The notes: a model not told the origin generated them from the sequence alone. A stretch of 64,000 nucleotides of DNA from Pomphorhynchus laevis (GCA_012934845.2 WNNJ02002660.1:1-64000); one strand, 5' to 3'. Positions 54,801 through 63,822 are shown, counted from the first letter of the stretch. Numbers and translations: made by a program.

Positions 54801-57800
54801 TAATATTTACTTTATGAATGCGTTTACTTTGCAATTACCATTTGAAACATTATATCTGATTTCTTTCATTGATTTCACATTATCGACCTGATAATGTGAA
54901 AACAACGCCTTTGCCATACATGCTTACCATGCTTGTCTTCCAAAATGTTGTTTGCTGATATTAGTTGGCTGTGATTTTATTTTTCAAATAAAAGCTATCC
55001 TCCTTATTACCTCGTTTCAAACTAATACTCGCAATTATTTGTCTGCTATTTTTATAGTTTTAAAGTTTCAATAGATAAAAATTTTACTGTAATAGGAATA
55101 ATATTTTATTAGAAGTTTTTTTTTGATTTTTAATTGTTCAAAATACAATGATATATGTAACCCTAAATACAATGATGTAGTCTTTGTACGCAAATGATTT
55201 TTATTAATATCTTATTTGCCTATAATGTTTGGCTATAATGTTTGACAGTTTGCTTTTCATTATGATATAATCCCGAATTTTACTATAATCCCGAATTTTA
55301 CTTCAAATAATAGCCTTTACATTTAGTATTAATATCGTCGTCATTTTCGTATTAGCAGTTTTAATAATTTGCTTGATTTTATTCAAACAAATTGGTTTTG
55401 TAATATTATATTATCGCATTTTGTACAAAATGCACTCTAAAAAATGTTTTGCTCTACATAATAAAATTAGTTTCACATTTTATTGATCTAGATATTTAAT
55501 GGTTTCGTGGAAGGCCCTATTATTTTCGATCCGACTTATAAGTACGACTATCATTGCCAAATTTTTGATACATCCGAAAAAGCCCGAATCCCTTCGTGGT
55601 GTGATCGGATTCTCTGGCGAAGGCACAAACGATCCATCAACTATTTTGGCAAGTGTGATTGAGATAATCTTTTTTCTATATTATCAAATAACAAAGCGAT
55701 GCTTATATTGTCTTTTAAAACTGTGAATGTTGTTTTTAATTGACATATTATGCATTGATTTTTAATGTGTTGTAAATAATTATTGTTCGAGGAATTATGA
55801 AGCTATTTTTGTTTATAAAGCTGTTATAGAGCTTTTATTTTAATAAAGCCATTATAAAGCCATATTAACTTATTTCAACAGGAGTAACCTTGTAAAAATC
55901 AACTTAATTCATATATGTGCATTAGTTAGTAATTATATAATTAGAATATAATATCTCAAAATGAAAGTAATATCAATCCGCGTGAATTTTTGTTAGTCAT
56001 TTTAGCCAGACGCGGAAGAATAACAGTGTTTTTAGCAGTGTTTTTCGTTGTTCTTCCGCGTTTGGCTAAAATGACTAATAGCATATTATAATAATATATA
56101 ATTTGTAAATGTCAACTTTGCTATAAAATACAAATTCCATGCGGATTCTATAAGTTACGGTACATTATTTAGTTGAAAAACTGTTGTTTTTGTTTAATTT
56201 TCACTAACATACAAAAAGGAATATAAGGATATTTACAAACCATATTACTGATCTAAGTAAATACACTAGGCATAAAAACCTTAATTCAAATTTAACTCTT
56301 TTATACAAACCGTTATTTTCTTGAAAAGATACTGATTGGCATATTATCATCATTTTATCAGTTCATATAACGAAATGTATCCAGCGAGTACTATATATTT
56401 ATGCCAAATATACTCATGAATCAAAGCATCATTTTCACACATTAAATTTCATGCATTATTATTATTTTTACTGTTTTTCTTACAGTACCATTATTGTTTC
56501 ATCTTAAAACTGTTTGTTTTTAATAGAGAGTATTGATAAATCTTAAGAATTTATAACATAATCATCATTATTAACATACTCTATACTTTTTATGCATTCT
56601 TTTTGTCTAATAAAGTATATCGTTATTTTTATTTATTTTTGTTTGATCTTATTTTTATTTTATTGTATATTTAATTTTTACAAATCAATAAATGACTTAG
56701 ATAATGTTTTGTATTTTTCTAATTCGTAATATCACATTTTTGTTTTTAAATGGTTTTTCAATTGTTATTTTAACAACATATTTTATTCATCCTCATTGTT
56801 ACATATGTAGGGCGCATATTCTATTTTATTCATTTTGCTATTTTGATTCATACACAGATAAATACATCTTAATTCTTTAAATATACCGCCGGATTTTACC
56901 TTTTGTAATTTATTCAATTTTAATTACATTTTTGCGTATGTAAACTGTCTCGTCAACCTCACTGTAAAACCACCCACTCCGAATATTGATGAATTGCAGA
57001 TAATGTCGAATTATCGCTATTAACACATTTAACTGTTTAGATATACTGTTATGTAAGGATAAATGTTTAGTTCTCTGTACAAAATATATCGCCGGTCAAT
57101 TTTTCATCCAGCAAAGTGTCGATTTTCTTAAAGAAACATACATTTTTGAAAATAAGACATCTCGGGATTGATATTCATGCTTTGAATCCGGCTTTATTCT
57201 GATTTGATTGTATCATTTGCCTTTTTTAAACCGTCCGTATGAAATGTTTTTATTCCTCATTTTTTCTGAATATTAGACTTAACGCTGATTAACAAGTAAA
57301 TGTTAAAATTATTGGCTATTCATCACGCTGTTGTAAAATCTCACAGCCGTCATTTCCATTTAAATAGAAAATCTAGCGGAAACTATAATATGAAAAAAAT
57401 ATGAACAAATTGACATGAATCAATTAAATCAAGAACGAGTATAATTAATTTTAATTGCTTTAAATAACGTTTGAATATCTGTTGTTTATTTTAATGAACT
57501 ACCTCAAAATTATTGTTTGCTATAGGTACTAATCGTAACATGATTATCGCTAAACATCGAGGACTGATAGCTTTTTTTATCTTTCTAAGCACTCTAAAAT
57601 TATATAAATTTTTTAATACTATAATTTGATTATTTTTATTAAGGAATGATGTTTTTGCTAACTTTTGCCAAAACATTATTACCATTAGTATCACTAAATA
57701 TTACTGGTAATAATCAATGCAAATATTACTATTTTAGCTTGTATTATTATATATTTTTATATTATTAATAATATTCGACTTCTAACTTAATTACCAATAT

Positions 57801-60800
57801 GTTTTTTGATATAGTAAAAGATTAACAATAGAAACGTCATTTTTCAAATCTAGCTAGAAAATTGCATCAAATATTTTTAATTGAAATAATCAACATTTGT
57901 TGCAGATTTTCATACCTTATAATTTTTGTTTAGATAGTAAAAATTGTGCTACTGCTGGAGACCTACAATATTACGGAAGGGCTGAATTAATGACATCAGA
58001 TCATCGGTAAATATAATATAAAAAATCGTATTTTTATAATCTTTTATTGTGACTTAACGTAAAGCCATATTAAGTGGCTTTACAATAAAAGGGATACGAT
58101 TTACCGATTTGTCATAAAATTTGATTTAATGAAATTTAAATGCTATTCGAATGAAATTTTAATTTTTTTGCATTACTGCAGTTTTTAGTTTTGAATTAGC
58201 TTTTCTGAGTTCAATCTTTCTTCAGTTGCAAACAGATTTTAAAAATGTTTTAATTAATTTAATATAATGATTATAATTAATATAATGTCTACATTTTAAT
58301 AATGTAACTTCTACAATGCAATATAGAAATTGCATTATAGGTCTTCAAAGACAATAAGACAGCTTTTAATGCTGCTTTAAACTGCAATTGTATAGCATGT
58401 CCTCATCAATTCAGTTCGTTGCTCAGTTATTTTAAACTTGTTTTGTAAATACACATCTACTGTTACTTTCCAATTTACTAAAATGTAAAAATGTTTTAAA
58501 AATTTTTATTGTCCACCATTTTTATTTTATTTTTATTTTATCAACTTTATTAGTCAAACAATCGAATAAAGTATTATGCAAACTTTTCGCTCGTTATTAT
58601 ATTTAAAACCATAATAAAACATATTTAAATCCAGCAGTAAACTTTTAATATATATAATTCAAAAATAGTTTTCTAATATATAGTGCATATTTTATTGTTT
58701 ATCTATTTGGATATATTGGGCTTGACAATGTGGCGTTTTCATTTTCTACACGGCGTTTAAATTTTCTTAATGTTTACTAAGTTATCTATAACTTGATATT
58801 CAATCTTATCATAATATTTAAATTTTTTTAAAACAGCAGTTTAAAATTTAATTTCTAATTGATTTTTTTATAGTATTAAATTTCTTCAATATTCATCTCA
58901 AATTTCGAATAAAAATTCATAGCCAAAAGCCGCTAAACGATCAATCGATTTACTCAATATTTTTGCTAAGTTCTGGAGTGAAGACTCTAGAACGATAAAG
59001 ATACTTTAAATAACATACGTTTTACCTTCAGTGATAGGTTTATTATATCATCAAAATGCTTATCAAGTTATCTCAATTAGGTAATTCTTATTAGCTTTTT
59101 TTTACTTTAGTTAATTTATGACTTTTATAATCGTCAGGGAACTATTTAGTAATCATCATATATGTTAATATTTATTTTTTTATACCTAACTGTTTCCTCA
59201 CAGAAGTTATGGAATGTATATTATACTTACTTCGTTAATAATAATCATTTTTAAATATTCTTCTTTGACGTTTATAAATCGGAAACAACTCCTACTGACC
59301 AGCACTGCATAACTTACTATGCAACTTGCTTTTTCATGTTAATTTGTTCAAGCAACACGCGCATCCAGTATAAAAATGATATGGTATTTGAAAAGTTTGT
59401 TTTTATTTAAATATTTAAATTATTTAATAACTTAAGTTTGCATGCAAATTTTTAGAGGCTTCTTTAAATACATTGGCTATTTAAGTTTTTTACATTGCAT
59501 ATAATTTAGACCTGTTACAGCCGTGATCGACATAGAATCTGTTCAAACAGACGAAAGCAATCTTATCGATTGTTATATCGAAAGTAGAAATCATAACACT
59601 CATTCTGTTGTCTTATTGGAAACGAATAGTTCAGTCCCAAAGCGCGTATATGATTGTATCGTCAACGACTTAAATGCCAATTTAAAAGATCACTTGTAAG
59701 TTGTTACTTTAAAATTTGGACAATCAAGAAAGTATTATATGATTTCTTCATTCATTTTATATTTTCAAAAGATGAAATGATAAATACAGTTTTTTCTTGA
59801 TTAAGCTTATTTTTTATGTACATAGATATTTTTCATTTGATAAAGTATGTTTCACCGATTTCTTTTTCGATATCTCAATCGTGTGATGCCTGTAGACTGA
59901 GGTTTTTGTTACTGTGCCAGATCATTATATTAATTCATAGACTTTTACATGTATTTCATGTAATTTTAAGAAAATCGGATTAATTAAGTGAGTATTATGA
60001 CAATTATTTACGCTGTATATCATTATTTATGTATGTAATTATTTATGTATGTAATTATTAGATGCTGTATCAGAATAAGGATTAGAGGTCATCAAAAGAC
60101 GTTTTAGCTATTTATTAATCACATGTCAGTTTTTATCTTTTTCAATATCATATTAATTAATTAACTTAATTAAAAGCTAATGTTATTATATCAAAAAACT
60201 TGCTCGGTATCATGTAAATTTGAACTGCCTATTGTAACTATTTTAATGCATAACATATTAGAAATTGAAGTGAATTTAATCATAAGGAACTACTGTGTTA
60301 TCGACTTTCTAGTCGCATTCTACTAATCAAAATATTTGCGCTCTAAATATATTCTAAAACTCAAATTCTACTGCATTTGATAAGTCGTTATATTTTTTGC
60401 TTATCTTAATCGTATTATCTATCACGTTTGATGCGTTACATATTACCAAAATTATAGATTCGTCTTCTATCGTTTAGACTTATCAGTGATTCTTAATCTA
60501 TTGAAAGCGTATCTAAATTTCATTAGAAACAATTATTCACAATACATCTTGCGTATTGAATGGGATTTAATGTGACCAACACGATTTTCTTTTTATTGAA
60601 TAATTGGTATTTTGACAGCTATTTATCATCAGTTTGTTTTATTAATTAAATTTTACAGCAAAAATTCTGTTGATGATGACACTAGTTGTTTAAATATTAA
60701 TTTTTCAATAAAAATAAAATAATCTATATATTATTATAGGAACGAAGAAGAAGAAAATATCCTTTATTTGATTAAAATTCTATGTTTAAATATTAATTTT

Positions 60801-63800
60801 TCAATAAAAATAAAATAATCTATATATTATTATAGGAACGAAGAAAAAGTATCCTTTATTTGATTAAAATTCTCTATATTTCGATAGCTCCTGCTATCAT
60901 CATCATGATTACAAAAAAAAAGTTTTTTTTTAGAAAACTTTTTTTTTGTTATCCTGATGATAGCAGGAGCTATCGAAATATAGAGAATTTTAATCAAATA
61001 AAGGATACTTCTTCTTCGTTCCTCTTCTCCTTCTTATTCTTCGCCTTTTCTTCTTCGTTCCTATAATAATATATATATTTGAAATGGAAGAAGATTGTGG
61101 ATTTAGTATTTATTATAAAATAATCTATCTTGAATCCACTAAGATTTCAAGGCGTAGAAATCCAAACACGTAAATCAATCATAATGTAACTAATCGTATG
61201 TGCTTATTCCATTATGAACCAATAATATGTATTTGATAGACTGCGGTTTGTTGATGTAAAGGTCAAGTAAAATTAACAATTTTAATTTAATTAAAATTTA
61301 AAATTTTAATTTAAAACTAATTTAATTCTTGTAAATATAACAAGAATTTATTTTTATATTTTATGTTTATCGACAAACTTATTTGGTATTATTCAAACAT
61401 ATTTAGTATTATTCCTCGAAAGGATCGTACTACTATAGTTTTATTCTTCATATATCCTGAGCATGCAAGACGTTTTGTCGATTATGGTGAAGCATTTTGG
61501 GTATGTGATTCTTTGATTTAAGTTATTTCATTTTATTTTTAATCCAGAATTGATATTAAACGTATAAGTTTTACATTTTAACATTTGTACTTTTGCATCC
61601 TTTAGTAAGAATGAATAAATATGGTTTTGCTGTAATATTTATTACTATTTATAAATGTGTTCGACAACAATTTCAATACATTATCTTTCAAATTGGAATT
61701 TGTTATGCTCTGTACTGTTATACTCAACAGAATTTAAAAATATTGTTTCTCTTCAACGTGAATGTTTACTAATTGCCATCTTACTAATTATTTGATCATT
61801 AAAACAATACATCTAAGACTATAACTTATCCATATAAATTTTAAAATGTATTAGTGTTTTATGATGTTCGATATTTTTTAAAATAATGTCATTTGCGATC
61901 TGCTAATTTTAAAAATCTGCTAATTTGTTGTCAAATAATTAAAAGAGACAACAAATATTAATAAAAAAGATTTCAAATTTCTAAATTATATATTTAACAT
62001 TAAATTATTACGAAAGTTTAGCAATTAAAATTTGATGTACATGATGTATATTCGTTTTCTAAATATCCCTATTAAATTGTTTATTTTAAACAATTATTGA
62101 TGGTTAACTGATTGATAAATATTAAAATATTTAATATATAACATTGATAAAGCTTTTTTAAAAAGCTTTATCAGTGTTGTTTTTTTTTGAAAATGACGAG
62201 CCTTTTTAATTTTGAAAATTACAAAAAATATCGAATTTGTTTTCGTATATTTACTACCTACATAGAAGTGAGGAACCTTTTAGCTTCCTCACTTCTAATC
62301 TTTCCAGTGACTGTGGAGATTCAGTCTCCTCATTGACTGTTATTCTTCGGTTTGCTACTGGCAAAATGTGCATTTTTAATATTTTGAGTATCAAATATTT
62401 ATCAAATATCATATATAATTATGATATTATAATTATATTTATACGTTATTTTGTCTTACTAATATTTCAAATTCAAGACTATAATTTGTCATATTTCACA
62501 CTATTACTTTGAGCAACAAAATCACACACTTCTCTTTAGAGTAATTCATAAATTGTTGTAAAACTTGTAGGATTTGTACTTGGCGGTTTGACCTTTCTCG
62601 TTAGTAGTAGTAACGCCATATAATACTAAAACCTAGCATGTATTAGTAGAGTTTGATGGTATTGGATATGTATATGTCATATTCGTATGACAATGTGTCA
62701 TATTTTATGTACATGAATGAAAAGTCGAGTTATATACATGTAAACTAAATAATAATTTGTAATTTCCCGAGTTATTCTTATTGAATAATATCAGTAAAAT
62801 ATAACATCAGTAATATGCGAATAAATTATAATTTGTATATTTCTTTTAACGATTATTAAAGAAGATAAAAATCGATTTATAAAATTAAAATTGATTCATA
62901 GACTATTTTAGCTAAGATAAAGCAATCCCTTATTGCATTGATCCTAAATGGAATAATGTTTTACAAACTTTTCGAAATTTGATTTTTAAAATTACATCAA
63001 ATCTCGTAAAAACCATTTTTATTTTTCTTTTACTTTGAAAGCTTACAACTATACACTAACTCTTTGATTAAAATAAAAATTTCAAATTTGTATTTGATAA
63101 AGGAAAATAACCTTTTCCATTTATCAAATCGAGTAGGGTAAAATAATGCATGAGTTTTAGTTCAACACAAAACTAATTATTTTAATCGATATGCCTATAA
63201 TTTAACTTTATACAAATGATAGTATGTACTGTAATTCAATATCAAAAAGTGTTTATTCATTTATAATATGATAAATCACCTCTCAAATCACTTCTGCCTC
63301 TTTAATTAAAATTATAACTATCCGACCTACACTTGTGTTTGCTTTAGCAATGCAATCAGTCATTTACAAAACGGTTGCATTCAACTTCAAACGATAAGCG
63401 ATTTGCTCTGATGGAACAGCTCCTATTATTTGGTAAAAAGAACGAGCAAGAAGACATTTTACCAGACGATACCCTGTTAGTTTTTGTCTTTTGTTAGATA
63501 TTTGATAATTTTGAAAGTTTAATTTTATTGTAGCAATTCCATTTCTACCGATGATGAAAGATCAGAGTTAGTGGAAAATATACTACGTTTCGAAGACGAG
63601 ATTAATTCTAGTTCATCCGACAATGAATATGACAACTGTAATGATGCTGATGTTCTATTATCATCAGGTGAGTAACATTTGTTATTGCCTTAGTAAATAC
63701 AACAGCTTACACACCCATTTTTATATTGATATGTTCAAAAGAAATTACTTCACTTTTTAGTATTAAACAAGACAGGAAAGTTTAAACCTGCACGCTTTTT

Positions 63801-63822
63801 GCAAACTTTGCCGGGAGCTTAA
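33219..63822 (+). CDS. SYNJ: Synaptojanin-type phosphoinositide phosphatase (SAC + 5-phosphatase), 24-exon gene model
   Basis: Synaptojanins remove phosphates from PI(4,5)P2 and related lipids and help shed clathrin and adaptors from endocytic vesicles. I placed exons by family similarity plus AG/GT sites; every junction is in phase and the model sums to 3423 coding bases (about 1141 residues). SAC domain: about residues 55-510, with the active-site Cys-x5-Arg-Thr motif [10 protein letters not shown]. 5-phosphatase: about 600-945, with [38 protein letters not shown] and SDHRPV all present, so both enzymes look active. Then an RRM-like domain (about 955-1040) and an acidic Ser-rich end. No proline-rich or NPF tail is seen, unlike vertebrate SYNJ1. 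Introns are mostly GT-AG, 54 bp to about 4 kb; one seems to be GC-AG. Exons 1 and 24 are tentative; all others are supported by family motifs. Confidence 0.93.
33690..34165 (-). mobile_element. L2-like LINE, 5'-truncated, copy E (SYNJ intron 1)
   Basis: Minus strand. A single open frame, 33764-34120, reads [39 protein letters not shown] and [14 protein letters not shown] to the natural end [10 protein letters not shown]. This is the intact form of the C-terminus that copies A and D have lost by shared indels. The 3' stem-loop is at 33717-33732. Confidence 0.88.
34170..34970. other. Intron sequence, nothing recognised
   Basis: AT-rich sequence of the first SYNJ intron without open frame or repeat that I can name. 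Confidence 0.35.
34971..36050 (+). mobile_element. Two tandem decayed GIY-YIG endonuclease remnants
   Basis: First copy: [18 protein letters not shown] then [20 protein letters not shown] (35100-35210). Second copy: [20 protein letters not shown] then TRFRQHIYN (35577-35670), ending in [18 protein letters not shown] (35827-35878). A stretch around GACGTGGTACAAG is repeated at 35552 and 35866, giving a period near 314 bases. VYLIQC...YIGKT...RFRQH is the GIY-YIG core of Penelope-type or similar RT-linked nucleases. Very AT-rich and old. Confidence 0.6.
36228..36284. repeat. AT-rich simple repeat
   Basis: Run of TATATA and ATATTA units flanking the foldback at 36292. Confidence 0.85.
36292..36481. 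repeat. Foldback element, 86-bp arms
   Basis: Left arm 36292-36377 and right arm 36395-36481 are near-perfect reverse complements (AAACAGTTTATATCGTATTT / AAATACGATATAAACTGTTT, and AAAAATCGGC / GCCGATTTTT at the tip) around a 17-base loop. No coding sequence. Candidate MITE or foldback element. Confidence 0.88.
36666..36885. repeat. Two (AT)n microsatellites around a short inverted repeat
   Basis: (TA)n at 36668-36716 and 36825-36878. Between them ATAGATTTTCAAATCA and TGATTTGAAAATCTAT are reverse complements (36716-36764, with a 17-base loop). The (AT)n tracts at both sides may be element ends or targets. Confidence 0.85.
37390..37497 (+). CDS. SYNJ: SYNJ exon 2, start of SAC domain
   Basis: Encodes [15 protein letters not shown] and then [12 protein letters not shown], matching the N-terminal SAC segment of synaptojanins (SLIVETR..., YGLLGVLRL). 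Acceptor tttttgtag, donor gtaaaa, followed by a 55-bp intron. Confidence 0.85.
37553..37712 (+). CDS. SYNJ: SYNJ exon 3, SAC domain
   Basis: Continues with [14 protein letters not shown] and [16 protein letters not shown], ending VINEVR, as in the family stretch YLVLVTGCMSVGK...EVFRV...ISEVRK. Strong donor AAG|gtatgt. Confidence 0.92.
38560..38691 (+). CDS. SYNJ: SYNJ exon 4, SAC domain
   Basis: Begins [11 protein letters not shown] after acceptor ttttcttag and ends QKDFFW, matching FYFAW...NRFFWN of the family. Choosing donor G|gttggt instead of gtaaat four bases downstream keeps the frame and rebuilds the FFWN motif with exon 5. Confidence 0.88.
39750..39884 (+). CDS. SYNJ: SYNJ exon 5, SAC domain
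   Basis: Reads [19 protein letters not shown], then [17 protein letters not shown] and VWVIS, corresponding to NQSLHLHL...CDDWLLRLMCGGVEIRTIY...LISR. Donor AAG|gtaaat, then a 55-bp intron. Confidence 0.9.
39940..40027 (+). CDS. SYNJ: SYNJ exon 6, SAC domain
   Basis: Encodes [15 protein letters not shown] then [15 protein letters not shown]. This is the highly conserved [24 protein letters not shown] block of SAC phosphatases. Donor CAG|gtttgc, phase 0. Confidence 0.95.
41344..41740. repeat. 14-bp minisatellite (TGATGATCACAGGC)n in SYNJ intron 6
   Basis: About 28 copies of a 14-bp unit carrying the palindrome TGATCA. Units differ in block fashion: a run of GGCTGATGATCACA copies is followed by five or six adjacent GGCTCATGATCACA copies, then the first type returns. 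Left-end copies are more diverged. Confidence 0.93.
42354..42473 (+). CDS. SYNJ: SYNJ exon 7, SAC domain
   Basis: After a pyrimidine-rich acceptor ending ttggttag it reads ILIKENN, about 13 residues that are extra relative to the family, then [18 protein letters not shown], the conserved [11 protein letters not shown] block. A later AG at 42410 would break the phase, so the upstream one was chosen. Confidence 0.88.
42528..42589 (+). CDS. SYNJ: SYNJ exon 8, SAC domain
   Basis: Short exon [19 protein letters not shown], matching VGSHRVRMSRG...APAFDRHF. Acceptor atttcag, donor gtgagt; the preceding intron is only 54 bp. Confidence 0.92.
44233..44607 (+). CDS. SYNJ: SYNJ exon 9, core of SAC domain
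   Basis: Largest exon, 125 codons. [20 protein letters not shown] corresponds to [32 protein letters not shown] corresponds to VNFDYHQMVKGG. It ends KPIL before donor gtaagt, followed by a 61-bp intron. Confidence 0.95.
44669..44750 (+). CDS. SYNJ: SYNJ exon 10, SAC catalytic motif
   Basis: [19 protein letters not shown] holds the SAC P-loop: the catalytic Cys and Arg of Cys-x5-Arg-Thr are both present. Acceptor cttcag, donor gtaaag. The next intron (2.46 kb) carries a decayed reverse transcriptase. Confidence 0.97.
45240..46550 (-). mobile_element. Decayed non-LTR reverse transcriptase in SYNJ intron 10
   Basis: Minus strand pieces: [17 protein letters not shown] (about 45410-45460; FADD polymerase motif), [12 protein letters not shown] (about 45240-45290) and RSVGADEI near 46020. 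The order is right for an RTE- or Jockey-style RT, but stops interrupt it throughout and the family is not certain. Confidence 0.45.
47215..47382 (+). CDS. SYNJ: SYNJ exon 11, end of SAC domain
   Basis: Encodes [11 protein letters not shown] and later [20 protein letters not shown]. The last part is the signature [17 protein letters not shown] of SAC domains. Donor AAG|gtaatt, phase 0. Confidence 0.96.
48762..48918 (+). CDS. SYNJ: SYNJ exon 12, SAC to 5-phosphatase linker
   Basis: [20 protein letters not shown] matches DGARSVTRTIQNNFFDSSK. The rest ([20 protein letters not shown]) is a variable linker. Acceptor atttag, donor ggtaat. The following intron contains the 390-bp palindrome. Confidence 0.94.
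49522..49911. repeat. 390-bp palindrome (foldback) in SYNJ intron 12
   Basis: Arms of about 185 bases meet around a 14-base loop near 49711. The ends read ATTGAAATTTTGATGACTAT and, in reverse complement, ATTGAAATTTTAATGACTAT. Each arm holds CCGAAACGTGAAACGTAAG-like and ATCAGTAGCTGATGAGGTCC-like blocks that match the spacer repeat at 1137-1195. Arm identity looks about 85%. Confidence 0.9.
50739..50972 (+). CDS. SYNJ: SYNJ exon 13, start of 5-phosphatase domain
   Basis: Contains [17 protein letters not shown], the first 5-phosphatase strand (IRVCVGTWNVNGGK in the family), then [14 protein letters not shown]. An insertion rich in polar residues follows. Acceptor ctaatag, donor gtaatt. Confidence 0.95.
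51498..51597 (+). CDS. SYNJ: SYNJ exon 14, 5-phosphatase catalytic Glu motif
   Basis: [20 protein letters not shown] matches [20 protein letters not shown]. The Glu of GFQE, which binds the metal in this fold, is kept. Acceptor ctttaag, donor gttaga. Confidence 0.96.
51779..51895. repeat. AT-rich short tandem repeats
   Basis: TATTTATAAA units (10 bp, 51779-51828) followed by ATATTA units (51850-51885), in the intron between exons 14 and 15. Confidence 0.85.
52505..52672 (+). CDS. SYNJ: SYNJ exon 15, 5-phosphatase domain
   Basis: Encodes [14 protein letters not shown] and then [20 protein letters not shown], matching [20 protein letters not shown]. Acceptor ttattacag, donor gtaggc. Confidence 0.97.
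52817..53009 (+). CDS. SYNJ: SYNJ exon 16, 5-phosphatase domain
   Basis: Contains [18 protein letters not shown], then [13 protein letters not shown] and LRNEDHHSI. These are the family GNKGAVA, SHFAAGQ and RNED motifs. The residues that contact phosphate and metal are present. Donor gtaagt, phase 0. Confidence 0.97.
53863..54030. repeat. Foldback element with PLE-tail-like motif, SYNJ intron 16
   Basis: Arms 53863-53935 and 53954-54030 pair around 18 bases. The right arm reads CTGAAGATTCTAACAG then TTAGCGAAATATC; the left arm in reverse complement reads TGAAGATGCTAAC...TTAGCGAAATATC. This is the layout of the PLE tails (CTGAAGATG, hairpin, CGAAATAT). Confidence 0.85.
54563..54721 (+). CDS. 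SYNJ: SYNJ exon 17, 5-phosphatase GDFNYR motif
   Basis: [20 protein letters not shown] matches [20 protein letters not shown]; it ends [11 protein letters not shown]. The Asp and Asn of GDFNYR are kept. Acceptor ttttatag, donor gtttgt. Confidence 0.97.
55492..55648 (+). CDS. SYNJ: SYNJ exon 18, 5-phosphatase WCDRILW motif, GC donor
   Basis: Reads [19 protein letters not shown], then [18 protein letters not shown], matching FAPTYKYD and PAWTDRVLWRRRK. The only donor that keeps the frame with exon 19 is G|GCAAGT. A GT ten bases on (AA|gtgtga, 55656-55657) leaves phase 2 and breaks the frame. Confidence 0.92.
55993..56078. repeat. Short foldback, 28-bp arms, SYNJ intron 18
   Basis: TTAGTCATTTTAGCCAGACG at 55993 and its reverse complement ending at 56078 (arms CGCGGAAGAA / TTCTTCCGCG inside). 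The loop is 30 bases and has two TGTTTTT units. Richer in GC than its surroundings. Confidence 0.85.
57934..58006 (+). CDS. SYNJ: SYNJ exon 19, end of 5-phosphatase catalytic core
   Basis: Encodes [17 protein letters not shown]; with exon 20 it makes SDHRPV, the catalytic Asp-His motif. Acceptor tttttgtttag. The donor CG|gtaaat lies inside a 10-bp perfect inverted repeat with bases 58099-58108. Confidence 0.95.
58003..58108. repeat. Palindrome covering the exon 19 donor site
   Basis: ATCGGTAAAT (58003-58012, spanning the exon 19 / intron border) pairs perfectly with ATTTACCGAT (58099-58108). Inner segments CGTAT/ATACG, CTTTTATTGT/ACAATAAAAG and AAAGCCA/TGGCTTT pair too. Confidence 0.8.
59510..59695 (+). 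CDS. SYNJ: SYNJ exon 20, 5-phosphatase end and RRM-like start
   Basis: [17 protein letters not shown] follows the SDHR motif as PVVALIDIDIFEVE does in the family. [13 protein letters not shown] and [13 protein letters not shown] fit the first strand and helix of the RRM-like domain found after the phosphatase in synaptojanins. Confidence 0.92.
60687..61080. repeat. Composite repeat: tandem then inverted PLE-tail-like units, SYNJ intron 20
   Basis: A 96-base unit occurs twice in tandem (60687-60782, 60783-60872). The second copy runs into a palindrome whose arms are 60833-60905 and 60955-61023. The right arm reads CCTGATGATAGCAGGAGCTA then TCGAAATATAGAG and AATCAAATAAAGGATAC, close in plan to the PLE tail at 795-860. 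The 69-codon open frame across it (60860-61066) is a by-product of the palindrome. Confidence 0.85.
61407..61500 (+). CDS. SYNJ: SYNJ exon 21, RRM-like domain
   Basis: [19 protein letters not shown] then [11 protein letters not shown] resembles the RRM-like strand ILIRFVEDKMWVTF and its following helix. Acceptor atatttag, strong donor TGG|gtatgt. Confidence 0.8.
62139..62180. repeat. Hairpin
   Basis: AACATTGATAAAGCTTTTTT and AAAAAGCTTTATCAGTGTT are reverse complements with one mismatch and almost no loop. Confidence 0.8.
62264..62296. repeat. Perfect 11-bp stem hairpin
   Basis: GAAGTGAGGAA ... TTCCTCACTTC around a 9-base loop in the intron before exon 22. Possibly the remnant of a small inverted-repeat element. 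Confidence 0.75.
63348..63475 (+). CDS. SYNJ: SYNJ exon 22, C-terminal region
   Basis: Open 42-codon segment: [12 protein letters not shown], then [19 protein letters not shown]. No recognised motif. Included because the splice sites (gctttag / gttagt), phase and position continue the gene; the 1.85-kb intron before it is otherwise empty. Confidence 0.75.
63534..63667 (+). CDS. SYNJ: SYNJ exon 23, acidic serine-rich tail
   Basis: Encodes [20 protein letters not shown] then [18 protein letters not shown]: low-complexity, acidic and Ser/Asn-rich. Acceptor tattgtag, good donor TCAG|gtgagt; the preceding intron is 58 bp. Confidence 0.8.
63761..63822 (+). CDS. SYNJ: SYNJ candidate last exon (stop codon)
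   Basis: After acceptor cactttttag the phase-matched frame reads [20 protein letters not shown] and stops at 63820-63822. If correct, the protein ends without a proline-rich domain. No poly(A) signal is visible before the window ends, so a different downstream exon is possible. Confidence 0.4.

Noticed and set aside
60860-61066. 69-codon frame with FFF and SSS runs
   Set aside because: It lies wholly across a palindrome and poly(A)/poly(T) tracts; no start context or family match.
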